From a virus, in IMG/VR virus record IMGVR_UViG_3300042878_001497, positions 1 through 64,000 of that record: a DNA stretch of 64,000 bases; one strand, given 5' to 3'. Of the stretch, positions 34,013 through 42,291 are shown piece after piece. The translations under genes were made by a program, and so were the position numbers. The first letter of the stretch is position 1, and each line of letters opens with the position of its first letter. Under the pieces are notes generated by a model, which saw only the letters and a program-made list of their open reading frames with translations, did no database searches and had not been told where the DNA came from.

Positions 34013-35373
34013 CACTACAAAAACTCAGTCAATACGGTAAAGGTTTTCAGATTAAAGTACTGGGTTCACTACTTACTGATAAAACATTCCTACTCAATGT
34101 TAGGGATACTATTATCGAAGAATACTTTGATGCTGATTCCCATAAATGGATCATCAAGAATACTTTATCGTATTTCGATAAGTACCATACTACTATCTCG
34201 CTAGATGTTCTAAGGATCGAACTTCAGAAAGTTGAAAACGATGTCCTTAAGACTGCTATCAAGGAAGAGCTTCGAAACTCTTACCAAGCCTCCCAAGAAG
34301 ACCTAAAGTACGTCCAGGAAGAGTTTAATACCTTCTGCAAAAATCAGAAGCTTAAGCAAGCACTTATGGATAGCGCCGATCTGCTTAATGCAGGTGACTA
34401 CGACTCTATCCGAGGAATGATTGAGGCTGCTTTAAAAGCAGGTATGGATAAAAATATCGGTCATGAGTACCTTAAGGATATCGAGAGCCGATACCGAGAA
34501 GACTACCGACCGACTGTCTCCACCCCCTGGGCTACCATCAACCAAGCCATACAAGGGGGGTGGGGACCCGGAGACCTCGCTATCATCTTCGGTAACCCGG
34601 GTGGCGGTAAATCTTGGATGATGGTTGCTGCTGGTGCTCATGCAGTCCAGCAAGGCTTCAACGTCGTCTACTATACCCTAGAGCTAGGAGAAGACTATGT
34701 AGGTAAGAGGTTTGACTGCTACTTCACCGGCTACAGTATCGACGAAGTCAATAAGCATAGACCCGAAGTAGAGAAGATCGTTAATGGCTTGAAAGGAAAG
34801 CTTATAGTTAAGGAGTATGCTCCTAAAGCAGCTACCGTTACTACTATCAAGTCCCATCTTCAGAAATGTACTGATATGGGTCATAAGCCTGATCTAGTGA
34901 TAATCGACTACGTTGACTATCTCCGAGCTCCCTCCCGGAAGTACGCTGAACGTAAAGACGAAATCGATGACGTATTTGTTGCCGTAAAAGGGTTGGCTAA
35001 GGAGCTAAAAATTCCTATCTTAACACCATCACAGGTTAACAGAATGGGTGCTAAAGACGACGTTATTGAAGGCGATAAGGCTGCCGGATCTTACGACAAG
35101 ATGATGGTTGCAGATATTGCAATCTCGCTTTCACGTAAGAAAGAGGATAAGGTCAACGGTACCGGCCGGGTACATATCATGAAAAACCGCTACGGTATGG
35201 ATGGTATGACTTACGGTGCTAAGGTCAACACCAATAACGGACACATCGACATCTCAGAAGATATACATCTCGAAGAAATGCCAACTGCCGCACCTACCTC
35301 AGTTAGCGGAGTTGATACCCTGGACCGTAAACTTTTAGCAAATAAATTTTTCGAACTACAGGCAAAAATATAG
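34009..35373 (+). CDS. DnaB-type replicative helicase (gp41-like)
   Basis: 454 residues, starting at GTG in a GTGA overlap. An N-terminal helical domain (residues 10-145) is followed by a RecA-fold ATPase: Walker A GNPGGGKS (195-202), VVYYTLELGEDYVGKR (motif with catalytic Glu), Walker B LVIIDYVDYLRAP, ILTPSQVNR (sensor) and GRVHIMKNRYG (arginine-finger region). The order matches DnaB-family phage helicases. No primase domain is present and no primase is visible elsewhere in the window. A terminator follows at 35396. Confidence 0.9.
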   Translation: MTLQKLSQYGKGFQIKVLGSLLTDKTFLLNVRDTIIEEYFDADSHKWIIKNTLSYFDKYHTTISLDVLRIELQKVENDVLKTAIKEELRNSYQASQEDLKYVQEEFNTFCKNQKLKQALMDSADLLNAGDYDSIRGMIEAALKAGMDKNIGHEYLKDIESRYREDYRPTVSTPWATINQAIQGGWGPGDLAIIFGNPGGGKSWMMVAAGAHAVQQGFNVVYYTLELGEDYVGKRFDCYFTGYSIDEVNKHRPEVEKIVNGLKGKLIVKEYAPKAATVTTIKSHLQKCTDMGHKPDLVIIDYVDYLRAPSRKYAERKDEIDDVFVAVKGLAKELKIPILTPSQVNRMGAKDDVIEGDKAAGSYDKMMVADIAISLSRKKEDKVNGTGRVHIMKNRYGMDGMTYGAKVNTNNGHIDISEDIHLEEMPTAAPTSVSGVDTLDRKLLANKFFELQAKI

Positions 35374-35395
35374 CCCCGAGCCGTATTTATAACAC

Positions 35396-35429
35396 ACGGC
35401 CCGAGGGATGAACCCCGAGGGCTGTTTTT
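35396..35429 (+). terminator. Rho-independent terminator after the replication operon
   Basis: ACGGCCC pairs with GGGCTGT (7 bp, one G-U) around an inner GGG/CCC stem, followed by TTTTT. A TATTTATA octamer (35384-35391) lies just upstream. The hairpin covers an in-frame ATG at 35408, supporting a later start for nrdB. Confidence 0.75.
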
Positions 35430-35458
35430 GTCTAACCATCTATCAAATATATAAAGAT

Positions 35459-36442
35459 ATGAGCATCCTTCAAGAGCGTATCGTCTACAAACCCTTCGAA
35501 TATCCCCAGGCCTACGAGTACTGGTTAAAGCAACAGCAAGCCCACTGGCTGCACACCGAAGTACCCATTGCCAACGATATCACTGACTGGAAGTCAAACT
35601 TAAAGGATCACGAAAAGAATGTAATAGGAGGAATCCTAAAAGGCTTCGCCCAGACCGAGACTGTGGTAAACGATTACTGGACCGGACTTGTTACTAAGTG
35701 GTTCCGCAAGCCCGAGATCATTATGATGGCAACTACGTTCGGATCATTCGAAACTATCCATGCCGAGGCTTACTCTCTATTAAACGAGGAGTTAGGTTTA
35801 GATAACTTTGCCGAATTTATGGAGGACGAAGCTACTAAGAATAAGATCGAATCGCTAATGAAAGTTCGTGATGGTCACAACGGAGCTATCGACTATACCG
35901 AAGTTGCAAGATCTTTAGCCATCTTCTCAGCATTCACCGAAGGAGTAAATCTATTCAGCTCTTTCGCCGTACTGCTTTCTTTTAAGATGAGAAACAAGCT
36001 AAAGGGTGTTGGTCAGATCGTTGAATGGTCAGTACGTGATGAATCTCTTCATTCGGAAGCCGGGTGCTGGTTATTCCGTCAGCTGATCAAAGAGCATCCT
36101 GAGCTTAAGACTCCGGAGCTTGTTAGCGAGATCGAAAAAGCTGCTTTGATGGCTTTGGATCTAGAGTTTAAGTTTATCGATAAGATCTTTGAGATGGGTG
36201 ATCTAGAGAACTTAAGCAAAGACGAGCTTAAGAACTTCATCAAGCACCGGGTAAATACCAAGATGGGTGACCTGGGATTAAAGCCTCTTATTCCTTCTTC
36301 AGAGATTGACAAGGGAGCACTGAAGACTATGAAGTGGTTTGATATGGTTATCGCCGGCAAGCAGCACACAGACTTCTTTGCTAGCAGAGTAACAAACTAC
36401 TCAAAAGGTCATATGGAGTGGGATTCAAGCTCTATCTTCTAA
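35459..36442 (+). CDS. nrdB: Ribonucleotide reductase class I small subunit
   Basis: 327 residues from the ATG at 35459. An earlier in-frame ATG lies inside the terminator hairpin and would add an unrelated leader peptide. Iron ligands and radical site are visible: FAQTETVVND, then FETIHAEAYSLL (Glu, His and the radical Tyr at His+4) and VRDESLHSEAG. The protein supplies the tyrosyl radical for NDP reduction to dNDPs by NrdA, two genes downstream. The presence of the Tyr argues for a classic class I enzyme, not a Tyr-less subclass. Confidence 0.93.
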   Translation: MSILQERIVYKPFEYPQAYEYWLKQQQAHWLHTEVPIANDITDWKSNLKDHEKNVIGGILKGFAQTETVVNDYWTGLVTKWFRKPEIIMMATTFGSFETIHAEAYSLLNEELGLDNFAEFMEDEATKNKIESLMKVRDGHNGAIDYTEVARSLAIFSAFTEGVNLFSSFAVLLSFKMRNKLKGVGQIVEWSVRDESLHSEAGCWLFRQLIKEHPELKTPELVSEIEKAALMALDLEFKFIDKIFEMGDLENLSKDELKNFIKHRVNTKMGDLGLKPLIPSSEIDKGALKTMKWFDMVIAGKQHTDFFASRVTNYSKGHMEWDSSSIF

Positions 36443-36443
36443 G

Positions 36444-36965
36444 ATGGCTTCTCACAGTACTTTATTAGTTCCTTTAATTAAGGAGATGCTTGTCAAAGAA
36501 ATTGGAGAAGCAAACATTCAACCTCTGAAGTGGACTCAAGTAGCCCTAACTAGGTACAAATTCCTAGTAGATGTAGGTGACTTTACTGAAGTAGTAACGG
36601 TAGATTTCGACAAACTTATAGAACCCGAGACTAAACAGTTTTACCTACCTCAGAAATACAGAGACCTAGAAGATGTATACAACGTAGGATATGCTGTATC
36701 GGGAACTGAACTTCAACTAGCTAAATCTGATTTAAAGACTTTACTTACAATCTTATCAACAGTTGTAGATATCGTAAAGGACTTTCTAGATAAGAACGAT
36801 GTAGACGGGTTATACATAAGAGGTACAGCTAAGGATACAGACAGTAAAGATACTTCTCAAAAATCTAACCTGTATCAAGCTTTTATCAAAAAACAGTTGC
36901 AACAGATTATCGATTTCGGGTTTGATACTTACAGAAACGGTTTTATATTAGTTAAAAGAAAATAA
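36444..36965 (+). CDS. Hypothetical protein between nrdB and nrdA
   Basis: 173 residues, unrecognised. The sequence is mixed alpha/beta with a long helical part (LAKSDLKTLLTILSTVVDIVKDFLDKN), no signal or membrane segment, and the C-terminus ends in FILVKRK. It is packed with single-base gaps between the two reductase genes, so it is co-expressed with them. A regulatory or unrelated passenger role cannot be told apart. Confidence 0.65.
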   Translation: MASHSTLLVPLIKEMLVKEIGEANIQPLKWTQVALTRYKFLVDVGDFTEVVTVDFDKLIEPETKQFYLPQKYRDLEDVYNVGYAVSGTELQLAKSDLKTLLTILSTVVDIVKDFLDKNDVDGLYIRGTAKDTDSKDTSQKSNLYQAFIKKQLQQIIDFGFDTYRNGFILVKRK

Positions 36966-36966
36966 G

Positions 36967-38682
36967 ATGAATAATAGCATTTACGTAGACTCCTCTCAGT
37001 GGGAGGCAGGGAAGGATTTTCCCGAATGGATGAACGATATGTCTCTAGCAACTATCTCGAAAGGATACTTGCTGCCAGGCGAAACCCCGAAGAAAGCCTA
37101 CCAGCGTGTTGCTAACGCTGTAGCGGCTAGACTTAAGAGACCGGACCTAGCTCCGAAGTTCTTTAAATATATGTGGAAGGGATGGTTAAATCTAGCTTCT
37201 CCCGTGCTTTCAAACACAGGAACAGAAAGAGGTCTACCTATCTCATGCTTTGGTATCGATACACCCGATAGCATTAGAGGAATCGGGCTTACAAATGCAG
37301 AGCTAATGCGACTCTCCTCACTGGGTGGTGGTGTAGGTATCGGATTATCTCGTGTTAGAGAAAGAGGAACACCTATCACCGGCAACGGCTACTCAGAAGG
37401 AATCGTGCCCTGGGCTAAAATCTACGATTCAACTATTATCGCCACTAACCAAGGAGCCGTTCGCAGAGGAGCTGCTTCGGTAAACCTAGACATTAATCAT
37501 GGAGATATTAAAGAATTCCTCCAAATTAGGAGACCTAAAGGAGATCCCAACCGTCAATGTCTCAACCTACATCAATGCGTGGTTGTCGATGACGAGTTTA
37601 TGCGCAAACTTGAAAGACGAAACCCAGAAGCAGTCGAACTCTGGGTCGAAATCCTTAAGTCAAGAGTAGAGACGGGAGAACCTTATATCATGTTTAAGGA
37701 TAATGTCAACAACGACAATCCTACAGCCTACGTTAAGAACAACTTAGAGGTATCGATGACTAACATCTGTACCGAAATTACTCTTCATACCGATGAAGAA
37801 CACTCGTTTATCTGCTGCTTATCTTCGGTAAACCTAGCCAAGTACGAGGAATGGAAAGATACAGACTTGATTGAGACTGCAATCTACTTCCTGGACGGAG
37901 TAATGGAAGAGTTTCTTCACAAGACCGACGGAAAGGATTCGCTGATCCGTTCACATCGTTCAGCTAAGAAAGGACGTGCAATCGGACTAGGGGTACTAGG
38001 CTGGCATACTTTCTTACAGCAAAAAGGCTTACCATTCAACTCAATCGCTTCAACGGGCTGGACCAATACAATCTTCTCACAAATCAGAACTCAGGCCGAA
38101 GCAGCTTCGAGAAAATTAGCCATCGAATATGGAGAACCCGAATGGTGCAAAGGCACGGGAATGCGCAACACGCACCTGCTTGCGATTGCGCCGACTGTTT
38201 CTAATAGTACTATTTCCGGAGGTGTATCTGCTGGTATTGAGCCGATACCTGCCAACATTTATACGTTCAACAGCGGCAAGGGTACGTTCATTCGTAAGAA
38301 CCCGGTGCTGGAAGCGTACCTAGAGGAGAGAGGTCACAACACCGAAGAGGTATGGGATCAGATTATCAGAGATAGAGGTTCTGTAGCAGGTCTACCGGAC
38401 GATATTATTTCAGCTTACGATAAGGAGATCTTCTATACTTTTACCGAGATCAATCAGCTAGCATTAGTAGAGCAGGCTGCTATCCGTCAGAAGTATATTG
38501 ACCAGACTCAATCACTGAATCTGTCATTCGATCCTACCGATTCTCCTAAGTTTATTAACCTGGTACACCAGACAGCTTGGAAGCTTGGCATCAAGACTCT
38601 TTACTACCTACGTACCGACTCAGTTATTAACGGGGATATTGGTAGCCGTACTTCAGAAGATTGCCTTTCTTGTGACGGCTAG
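36967..38682 (+). CDS. nrdA: Ribonucleotide reductase class I large subunit
   Basis: 571 residues, shorter than bacterial NrdA (about 760), and it begins directly at the core, so the N-terminal ATP-cone that senses overall dATP is absent. Active-site residues are in place: Cys94 (GLPISCFG), MTNICTEI with the thiyl-radical Cys268 and Glu270, Cys284 in CCLSSVNL, and the redox tail CLSC (Cys566, Cys569) at the extreme C-terminus. It makes dNDPs together with NrdB. Lack of the cone would let it run under high dATP. Confidence 0.92.
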   Translation: MNNSIYVDSSQWEAGKDFPEWMNDMSLATISKGYLLPGETPKKAYQRVANAVAARLKRPDLAPKFFKYMWKGWLNLASPVLSNTGTERGLPISCFGIDTPDSIRGIGLTNAELMRLSSLGGGVGIGLSRVRERGTPITGNGYSEGIVPWAKIYDSTIIATNQGAVRRGAASVNLDINHGDIKEFLQIRRPKGDPNRQCLNLHQCVVVDDEFMRKLERRNPEAVELWVEILKSRVETGEPYIMFKDNVNNDNPTAYVKNNLEVSMTNICTEITLHTDEEHSFICCLSSVNLAKYEEWKDTDLIETAIYFLDGVMEEFLHKTDGKDSLIRSHRSAKKGRAIGLGVLGWHTFLQQKGLPFNSIASTGWTNTIFSQIRTQAEAASRKLAIEYGEPEWCKGTGMRNTHLLAIAPTVSNSTISGGVSAGIEPIPANIYTFNSGKGTFIRKNPVLEAYLEERGHNTEEVWDQIIRDRGSVAGLPDDIISAYDKEIFYTFTEINQLALVEQAAIRQKYIDQTQSLNLSFDPTDSPKFINLVHQTAWKLGIKTLYYLRTDSVINGDIGSRTSEDCLSCDG

Positions 38683-38684
38683 TC

Positions 38685-38692
38685 TATTTATA
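38685..38692 (+). promoter_or_regulatory. TATTTATA box (candidate late promoter)
   Basis: TATTTATA three bases after the nrdA stop and 14 bases before the ATG at 38707. Confidence 0.45.
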
Positions 38693-38706
38693 ATAAATCT
38701 TTTCGT

Positions 38707-39075
38707 ATGAAATTAAGCGATATCATCCTAACAGAAGGAGTTAACCCTAGGGAATTAGACAAGTACATCGAAGAACTTGTAGAACTCCTTAAAGACGGTA
38801 AAGAAGTTCAAGTACCGGCCCCAGGCGGTTCCGTAAACGTCTTGAAGCAAGATAGAGTGCTACGAATGTTTCTATTCGATAGAATTAATACTTATGTAAA
38901 AGAAAAAGGCGATGCCCTTGCAGGTATTGAAGGAATCAAAACAGATTCTATGACAAAAGCACCTTACCTCGCTTTTAAACTTTCAGATAAAGAATTAGAA
39001 GCTCGAAAAGATCGCGATCAGGGAATGCGAGATTACATAGCCGGCGAACGAGAAGCCGGACGCTCAATAGATTAA
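38707..39075 (+). CDS. Hypothetical protein
   Basis: 122 residues starting MKLSDIILTEGVNPRELDKYIEELVELL, a start style common in small phage proteins. It is highly charged and mostly helical, ending AGEREAGRSID. It has its own TATTTATA box upstream and a strong terminator 5 bases after the stop, so it looks like a monocistronic late unit. Function unknown; a head or internal protein would fit this expression pattern (inference). Confidence 0.65.
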   Translation: MKLSDIILTEGVNPRELDKYIEELVELLKDGKEVQVPAPGGSVNVLKQDRVLRMFLFDRINTYVKEKGDALAGIEGIKTDSMTKAPYLAFKLSDKELEARKDRDQGMRDYIAGEREAGRSID

Positions 39076-39080
39076 AAGAG

Positions 39081-39103
39081 AAGGGCCTTGCGGCCCTTTT
39101 TTT
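39081..39103 (+). terminator. Bidirectional-type terminator between convergent genes
   Basis: AAGGGCC, loop TTGC, GGCCCTT, then TTTTT. It lies between the + strand gene ending at 39075 and the minus-strand lipoprotein gene ending at 39102. The AA/TT-flanked stem could stop transcription from both sides. Confidence 0.85.
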
Positions 39104-39311
39104 ATTTCTGTTTATTCTGATCATTTAAAGCTACCATTTGAGCATATTGCTCTCTGGTAAGCTCCCTGGAAGTTACAATCACCACTTTATCATCATAGAT
39201 GTAGGCGACACGGGTATGGCTTGGCTTTTGAGTGCCAACTGAGACTGCTCGTGGGGTTGAACATGACACCATCAAGGTCAACCCTGAAAGGAAAAGGAGT
39301 ACTTTTTTCAT
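39102..39311 (-). CDS. Small lipoprotein (only minus-strand gene)
   Basis: 69 residues. The N-terminus MKKVLLFLSGLTLMVSC is a lipoprotein signal with the lipobox ending at Cys17; the mature peptide has about 52 residues (VGTQKPSHTRVAYIYDDKVVIVTSRELTREQYAQMV). It is the only likely gene on the minus strand, convergent with its left neighbour and sharing a terminator. A lone, oppositely oriented surface lipoprotein is the layout of superinfection-exclusion or lysogenic-conversion-type factors, but nothing in the sequence proves that. Confidence 0.75.
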   Translation of the reverse strand: MKKVLLFLSGLTLMVSCSTPRAVSVGTQKPSHTRVAYIYDDKVVIVTSRELTREQYAQMVALNDQNKQK

Positions 39312-39364
39312 GGGTCTTAATATTATATTAATATATAGTTAAACTTCTCTTAAACTTGGAGAAG

Positions 39365-39395
39365 TTGTATATTAAGTTTTTTCTTCTTATCTTTA
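39365..39395 (+). promoter_or_regulatory. Bacteroidota-type promoter upstream of the lysis-region genes
   Basis: TTG at 39365-39367, 20 bases, then TATCTTTA at 39388-39395, matching TAnnTTT. The ATG at 39407 follows closely, so the leader would be very short. Confidence 0.55.
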
Positions 39396-39406
39396 TCGAA
39401 ATAAAA

Positions 39407-39607
39407 ATGGTTATGACTAGAAAAGAACTTTTAGAGTACACCCGATCTGAAAAGCTTGATAAGCTCTTCATACTGGCAAGTCAAATGGATACTCTCGCTT
39501 TTAAGAGTGTTGAACAGCTTGAGAGCCTGATAGCTCAAAAGGCTGAACTAGAGCGAGAACTCGGTCGATTGGACGAGCGTCTGGCTAAGTTAAACGAAGA
39601 AAAATAA
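39407..39607 (+). CDS. Small coiled-coil protein
   Basis: 66 residues from the ATG at 39407 (MVMTRKELLEYTRSEKLDKL...); an alternative start at 39413 would remove two residues. An in-frame upstream ATG at 39356 would run through the predicted promoter and is rejected. The C-terminal half is a strong coiled coil (EQLESLIAQKAELERELGRLDERLAKLNEE). It lies two bases before the glucosaminidase gene, so a role in lysis timing is possible but not shown. Confidence 0.65.
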   Translation: MVMTRKELLEYTRSEKLDKLFILASQMDTLAFKSVEQLESLIAQKAELERELGRLDERLAKLNEEK

Positions 39608-39609
39608 TC

Positions 39610-40167
39610 ATGTTTTACATCTACGACAAAAACCAACTTCAGTTTAAGAAACTGCTGCGTACTAAAGTAGGCGTTACTTTAGGAATGATACTGGGATTAT
39701 CTCTAGCAATCTCATACGGCATCGGACGATTTACTTGGATTAATAATTTGTCCGAATACGAGAAGAACATTCTTCTTATTAATATGAAACAAACTCCCTT
39801 CACTGAGGACGAACTAGTTGCTCTCATGAAGGATTTAGGAATTAAGTTTCCTCACATTGTACTGGCTCAATCCAAGCTTGAGACCAATAACTTCCAGTCG
39901 GGTATCTTCCGGGAGAATCACAACCTGTTCGGAATGAAAGAAGCTCGGGCTCGAATCAGTACTGCCCGCGGTACCAACCGCAATCATGCTTACTACGACA
40001 CTTGGGAGAGTTCGGTCTACGACTATGCTTTCTACCAATGCCGATACCTAAGTGCTATTGGAACAGAAGCTCAGTACTACAGCTACCTGTCCGGCAGCTA
40101 TGCCGAAGATCCTCACTACGTAGCTAAAGTAAGAAAGTTAGCTGAAAAGTTGAAAGAGAAGTTTTAA
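39610..40167 (+). CDS. Membrane-anchored glucosaminidase-type lysin
   Basis: 185 residues. A hydrophobic segment at 20-41 (VGVTLGMILGLSLAISYGIGRF) follows a positively charged start, giving an N-in signal anchor. Residues 60-160 match FlgJ/GH73-type glucosaminidases: FPHIVLAQSKLETNNFQSGIFRENHNLFGMK, with Glu91 the likely catalytic acid, and a later aromatic YDTWESSVYDYAFYQ. This fits a lysin exported by the Sec pathway and tethered to the membrane. The next genes encode a proline-rich membrane protein and a tiny hydrophobic peptide, suggesting a lysis module. Confidence 0.78.
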   Translation: MFYIYDKNQLQFKKLLRTKVGVTLGMILGLSLAISYGIGRFTWINNLSEYEKNILLINMKQTPFTEDELVALMKDLGIKFPHIVLAQSKLETNNFQSGIFRENHNLFGMKEARARISTARGTNRNHAYYDTWESSVYDYAFYQCRYLSAIGTEAQYYSYLSGSYAEDPHYVAKVRKLAEKLKEKF

Positions 40168-40180
40168 GTTCGTATCTTTA
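40150..40180 (+). promoter_or_regulatory. Bacteroidota-type promoter
   Basis: TTG at 40150-40152, 20 bases, then TATCTTTA at 40173-40180, the same -7 element as at 39388 and 40916. It overlaps the end of the lysin gene and serves the gene at 40199. Confidence 0.55.
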
Positions 40181-40198
40181 TAAAGTTAAATCAAGGTT

Positions 40199-40615
40199 AT
40201 GCAACATAAATTAAAACGTTTTACCCAGCGAGTAGGCATCGGCCTATTCCGTTTGATAGACCCTTCTAAGTACCAGGCTCCTAAGAATGAGTACGAGGTA
40301 GAAGCTCTAGCAATTTGCAAGCGACTAGCTTGTAGAAAGTCCAGTACTTTACTAATGTCTCCGATTTCAGGCAAGCGCTACATCCGCAGTAAGGATAATC
40401 AGATCCACGTTATTATCGAAGGACATTTGATTACTATCGTAAATCACTCCTATAGTTACGTTATCCCGGTAGAGGGTAAATCTCATGAACGTCTTATCCG
40501 GATGTTTGATATGGAGGTAGAGGCTCGCCGCAATGTAATGGAAGCTGAAATTCGAGCTAACATCAAACACTCACTGTCTAATATTTACCAGGCCCTGATC
40601 AATGAACAAGTTTAA
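40199..40615 (+). CDS. Hypothetical protein
   Basis: 138 residues, basic at the N-terminus (MQHKLKRFTQRVGIGLFRLIDPSKY). The middle (RYIRSKDNQIHVIIEGHLITIVNHSYSYVI) looks like a beta-hairpin and the C-terminal part is a helix (RLIRMFDMEVEARRNVMEAEIRANIKHSL). No known family. Its 3' end overlaps the start of the proline-rich membrane protein by 14 bases, so the two are translationally coupled. Confidence 0.65.
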   Translation: MQHKLKRFTQRVGIGLFRLIDPSKYQAPKNEYEVEALAICKRLACRKSSTLLMSPISGKRYIRSKDNQIHVIIEGHLITIVNHSYSYVIPVEGKSHERLIRMFDMEVEARRNVMEAEIRANIKHSLSNIYQALINEQV

Positions 40616-40910
40616 ACGTTTACAACTGACCGGTACTTTGGTACTAGCCTCACCGGCTATCTTAGTATCCTTAGCAGTGATGGCTTTTTACTTTCCTAGC
40701 TATCCTCAAGAAGATCTTGCAGAATCTATCGAAGCATCAGCTCCAGAGGCTGTTAAAGCAGATACCGTGATCGTAGTTAAGGAAGTAGAGAAAGTAGCAC
40801 CACCGGCCCCGGTAGTCAAGAAACCGGTTGCAGTTCCACCGCCTCCTCCTCCTCCAGTCGTCAAAGACACGGTAAAGAAAGTTACCGCAGAGTTGGATAC
40901 AGCTAAATAA
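40602..40910 (+). CDS. Proline-rich single-pass membrane protein (TonB/spanin-like)
   Basis: 102 residues. A basic start is followed by one membrane segment (residues 9-31, LTGTLVLASPAILVSLAVMAFYF), then an acidic patch and a periplasm-spanning-type linker of Val/Lys/Pro with seven prolines in a row (VAVPPPPPPPVVKDTVKKV). The layout is that of TonB-like linkers and of some spanins that bridge the envelope. With the lysin two genes upstream, an envelope-disruption role is plausible. No TonB C-terminal domain is present. Confidence 0.65.
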   Translation: MNKFKRLQLTGTLVLASPAILVSLAVMAFYFPSYPQEDLAESIEASAPEAVKADTVIVVKEVEKVAPPAPVVKKPVAVPPPPPPPVVKDTVKKVTAELDTAK

Positions 40911-40923
40911 GTTTATATCTTTA
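40893..40923 (+). promoter_or_regulatory. Bacteroidota-type promoter
   Basis: TTG at 40893-40895, 20 bases, then TATCTTTA at 40916-40923, serving the microprotein at 40943 and the metallophosphoesterase operon. Confidence 0.55.
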
Positions 40924-40942
40924 AGTATTATTAAAAAAAAAT

Positions 40943-41014
40943 ATGTTTGCACTAGGAATAATCGTAATTGTACTTCTACTAGCTATTTTAGGGAAGATGC
41001 CTAAGACTAAGTAA
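40943..41014 (+). CDS. 23-residue hydrophobic membrane peptide
   Basis: MFALGIIVIVLLLAILGKMPKTK: one membrane helix with a basic tail. It starts 20 bases after a good promoter and ends one base before the next ATG. This tight fit supports a real gene. Its size and layout resemble small holin-type or regulatory membrane peptides; function unproven. Confidence 0.55.
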   Translation: MFALGIIVIVLLLAILGKMPKTK

Positions 41015-41015
41015 A

Positions 41016-41702
41016 ATGAAAATCACATTCATCAGCGACACTCACACTAAACACAGGGAAATCAATAAAGATCTTCCTGGTGGTGACTTGATCATTCACG
41101 CTGGTGATTTTATGAATTCAGGTTATGAGTCACAAGACGTAGCTGATTTTGTTAACTGGTATAGTTCATTGCTTACAATGGATTACAAACACCGAGTGTT
41201 TATTGCTGGTAATCACGATCGAATGTTTGAAGATTATCCTAATTTAGCTAAAGAGTTGATGGATGCCTACAGTGGTGGATTGATTTACTTAAAAGATCAA
41301 ACTCACGTTATTGATGGGGTAAAAATTTATGGTTCACCTTGGCAACCAGAATTTTGCGATTGGGCTTTTAATTTACCTCGTAATGGTGTTGAATTGCAAG
41401 AAAAATGGAATGCAATTCCAAACGACACTGATATTTTAATAACTCATGGTCCTCCATTTGGACATTGTGATGTTACCCCTTCGGGTAACCTAAATGTAGG
41501 CTGTGAGTTACTCAGGGTTCGAGTAGATGAAATCAAACCTAAAATTCACGTGTTTGGACATATCCATTCAGGTTATGGTTACAAATTCCATAATGATACC
41601 CACTTTATCAACGCTGCTGTGTTAAATGAGCGTTACAAATACGCAAATAAACCTGTTACTATTGACTGGGATCCTGAAACAAACGAATTAGAATTTATTT
41701 AG
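41016..41702 (+). CDS. Metallophosphoesterase
   Basis: 228 residues of the calcineurin-like fold with all metal motifs in order: ISDTHTKH, IIHAGDFMNSG, FIAGNHDRMF, ILITHGPPFGHCD and HVFGHIHSGYG. Likely a phosphodiesterase or phosphatase, substrate unknown. From here to about 43720 the codon choice changes: GGT, TTA/TTG and AAT dominate, where the core genes favour GGA, CTA and GTA. That suggests the block came from another source. Confidence 0.85.
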   Translation: MKITFISDTHTKHREINKDLPGGDLIIHAGDFMNSGYESQDVADFVNWYSSLLTMDYKHRVFIAGNHDRMFEDYPNLAKELMDAYSGGLIYLKDQTHVIDGVKIYGSPWQPEFCDWAFNLPRNGVELQEKWNAIPNDTDILITHGPPFGHCDVTPSGNLNVGCELLRVRVDEIKPKIHVFGHIHSGYGYKFHNDTHFINAAVLNERYKYANKPVTIDWDPETNELEFI

Positions 41703-41704
41703 TT

Positions 41705-42289
41705 ATGAGTCAATTTGAATTTTTAAAAATACTTAACTCCCCGTTTAAGATACCTCGAGTTAAGTTTTATATTGGTAAGGTAGCTATTGGTACACCATAT
41801 TTTCATCCACGCAAATTGGTTAAACCAACCCCTAAAATGGCTATGGATGAAGCTATAAGGGAATTAGCACGTAGGGAGAAGTGGAATAACGCAAATCCCG
41901 ATGTTCAATTTAAACAAGATATCAAACCACTTGATGAAATGTATAAAGAAAAACTACGTTACCGATTCCCAGTTCCTAAAAAGATTGGATTTGATTTCGT
42001 AGGATTGGGCTATAAAACTAAATGGAGTGAAACCGATTACAGACACGAATGGAATCCTATTTGGTCTTTTGTATTTTTTAAATACCAAATTGCTCTAGTA
42101 TTTACTTCTCCAGAACGTGAGTGTGTCTCTCAATACTGGGAGGCTTGGTTGTACTATCAGTACCATACTAAAGGAAGTAAGCAAGAACGTATTAAACAGT
42201 GTAAGAAAGATTACCCCCAAAAATATACTATCAATAACATTGATGGTGGTATTAAAAAGGTTGATTACTATGATATTATTTTAAAATAA
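41705..42289 (+). CDS. Hypothetical protein
   Basis: 194 residues, rich in aromatic and basic residues, for example PVPKKIGFDFVGLGYKTKWSETDYRHEWNPIWSFVFFKYQIALVF. The repeated Trp/Tyr patches and absence of a signal suggest a compact cytoplasmic protein. I recognise this type as a conserved but uncharacterised phage protein. It shares the atypical codon use of its neighbours. Confidence 0.65.
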   Translation: MSQFEFLKILNSPFKIPRVKFYIGKVAIGTPYFHPRKLVKPTPKMAMDEAIRELARREKWNNANPDVQFKQDIKPLDEMYKEKLRYRFPVPKKIGFDFVGLGYKTKWSETDYRHEWNPIWSFVFFKYQIALVFTSPERECVSQYWEAWLYYQYHTKGSKQERIKQCKKDYPQKYTINNIDGGIKKVDYYDIILK

Positions 42290-42291
42290 AA

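Noticed and set aside
35408-35458. Earlier in-frame ATG for nrdB
   Set aside because: It lies within the stem of a rho-independent terminator, and the extra 17 residues do not resemble NrdB; the ATG at 35459 fits.
40602-40910. True TonB protein
   Set aside because: Only the anchor and proline linker are present; the C-terminal TonB domain that contacts receptors is missing, so only TonB-like layout can be claimed.
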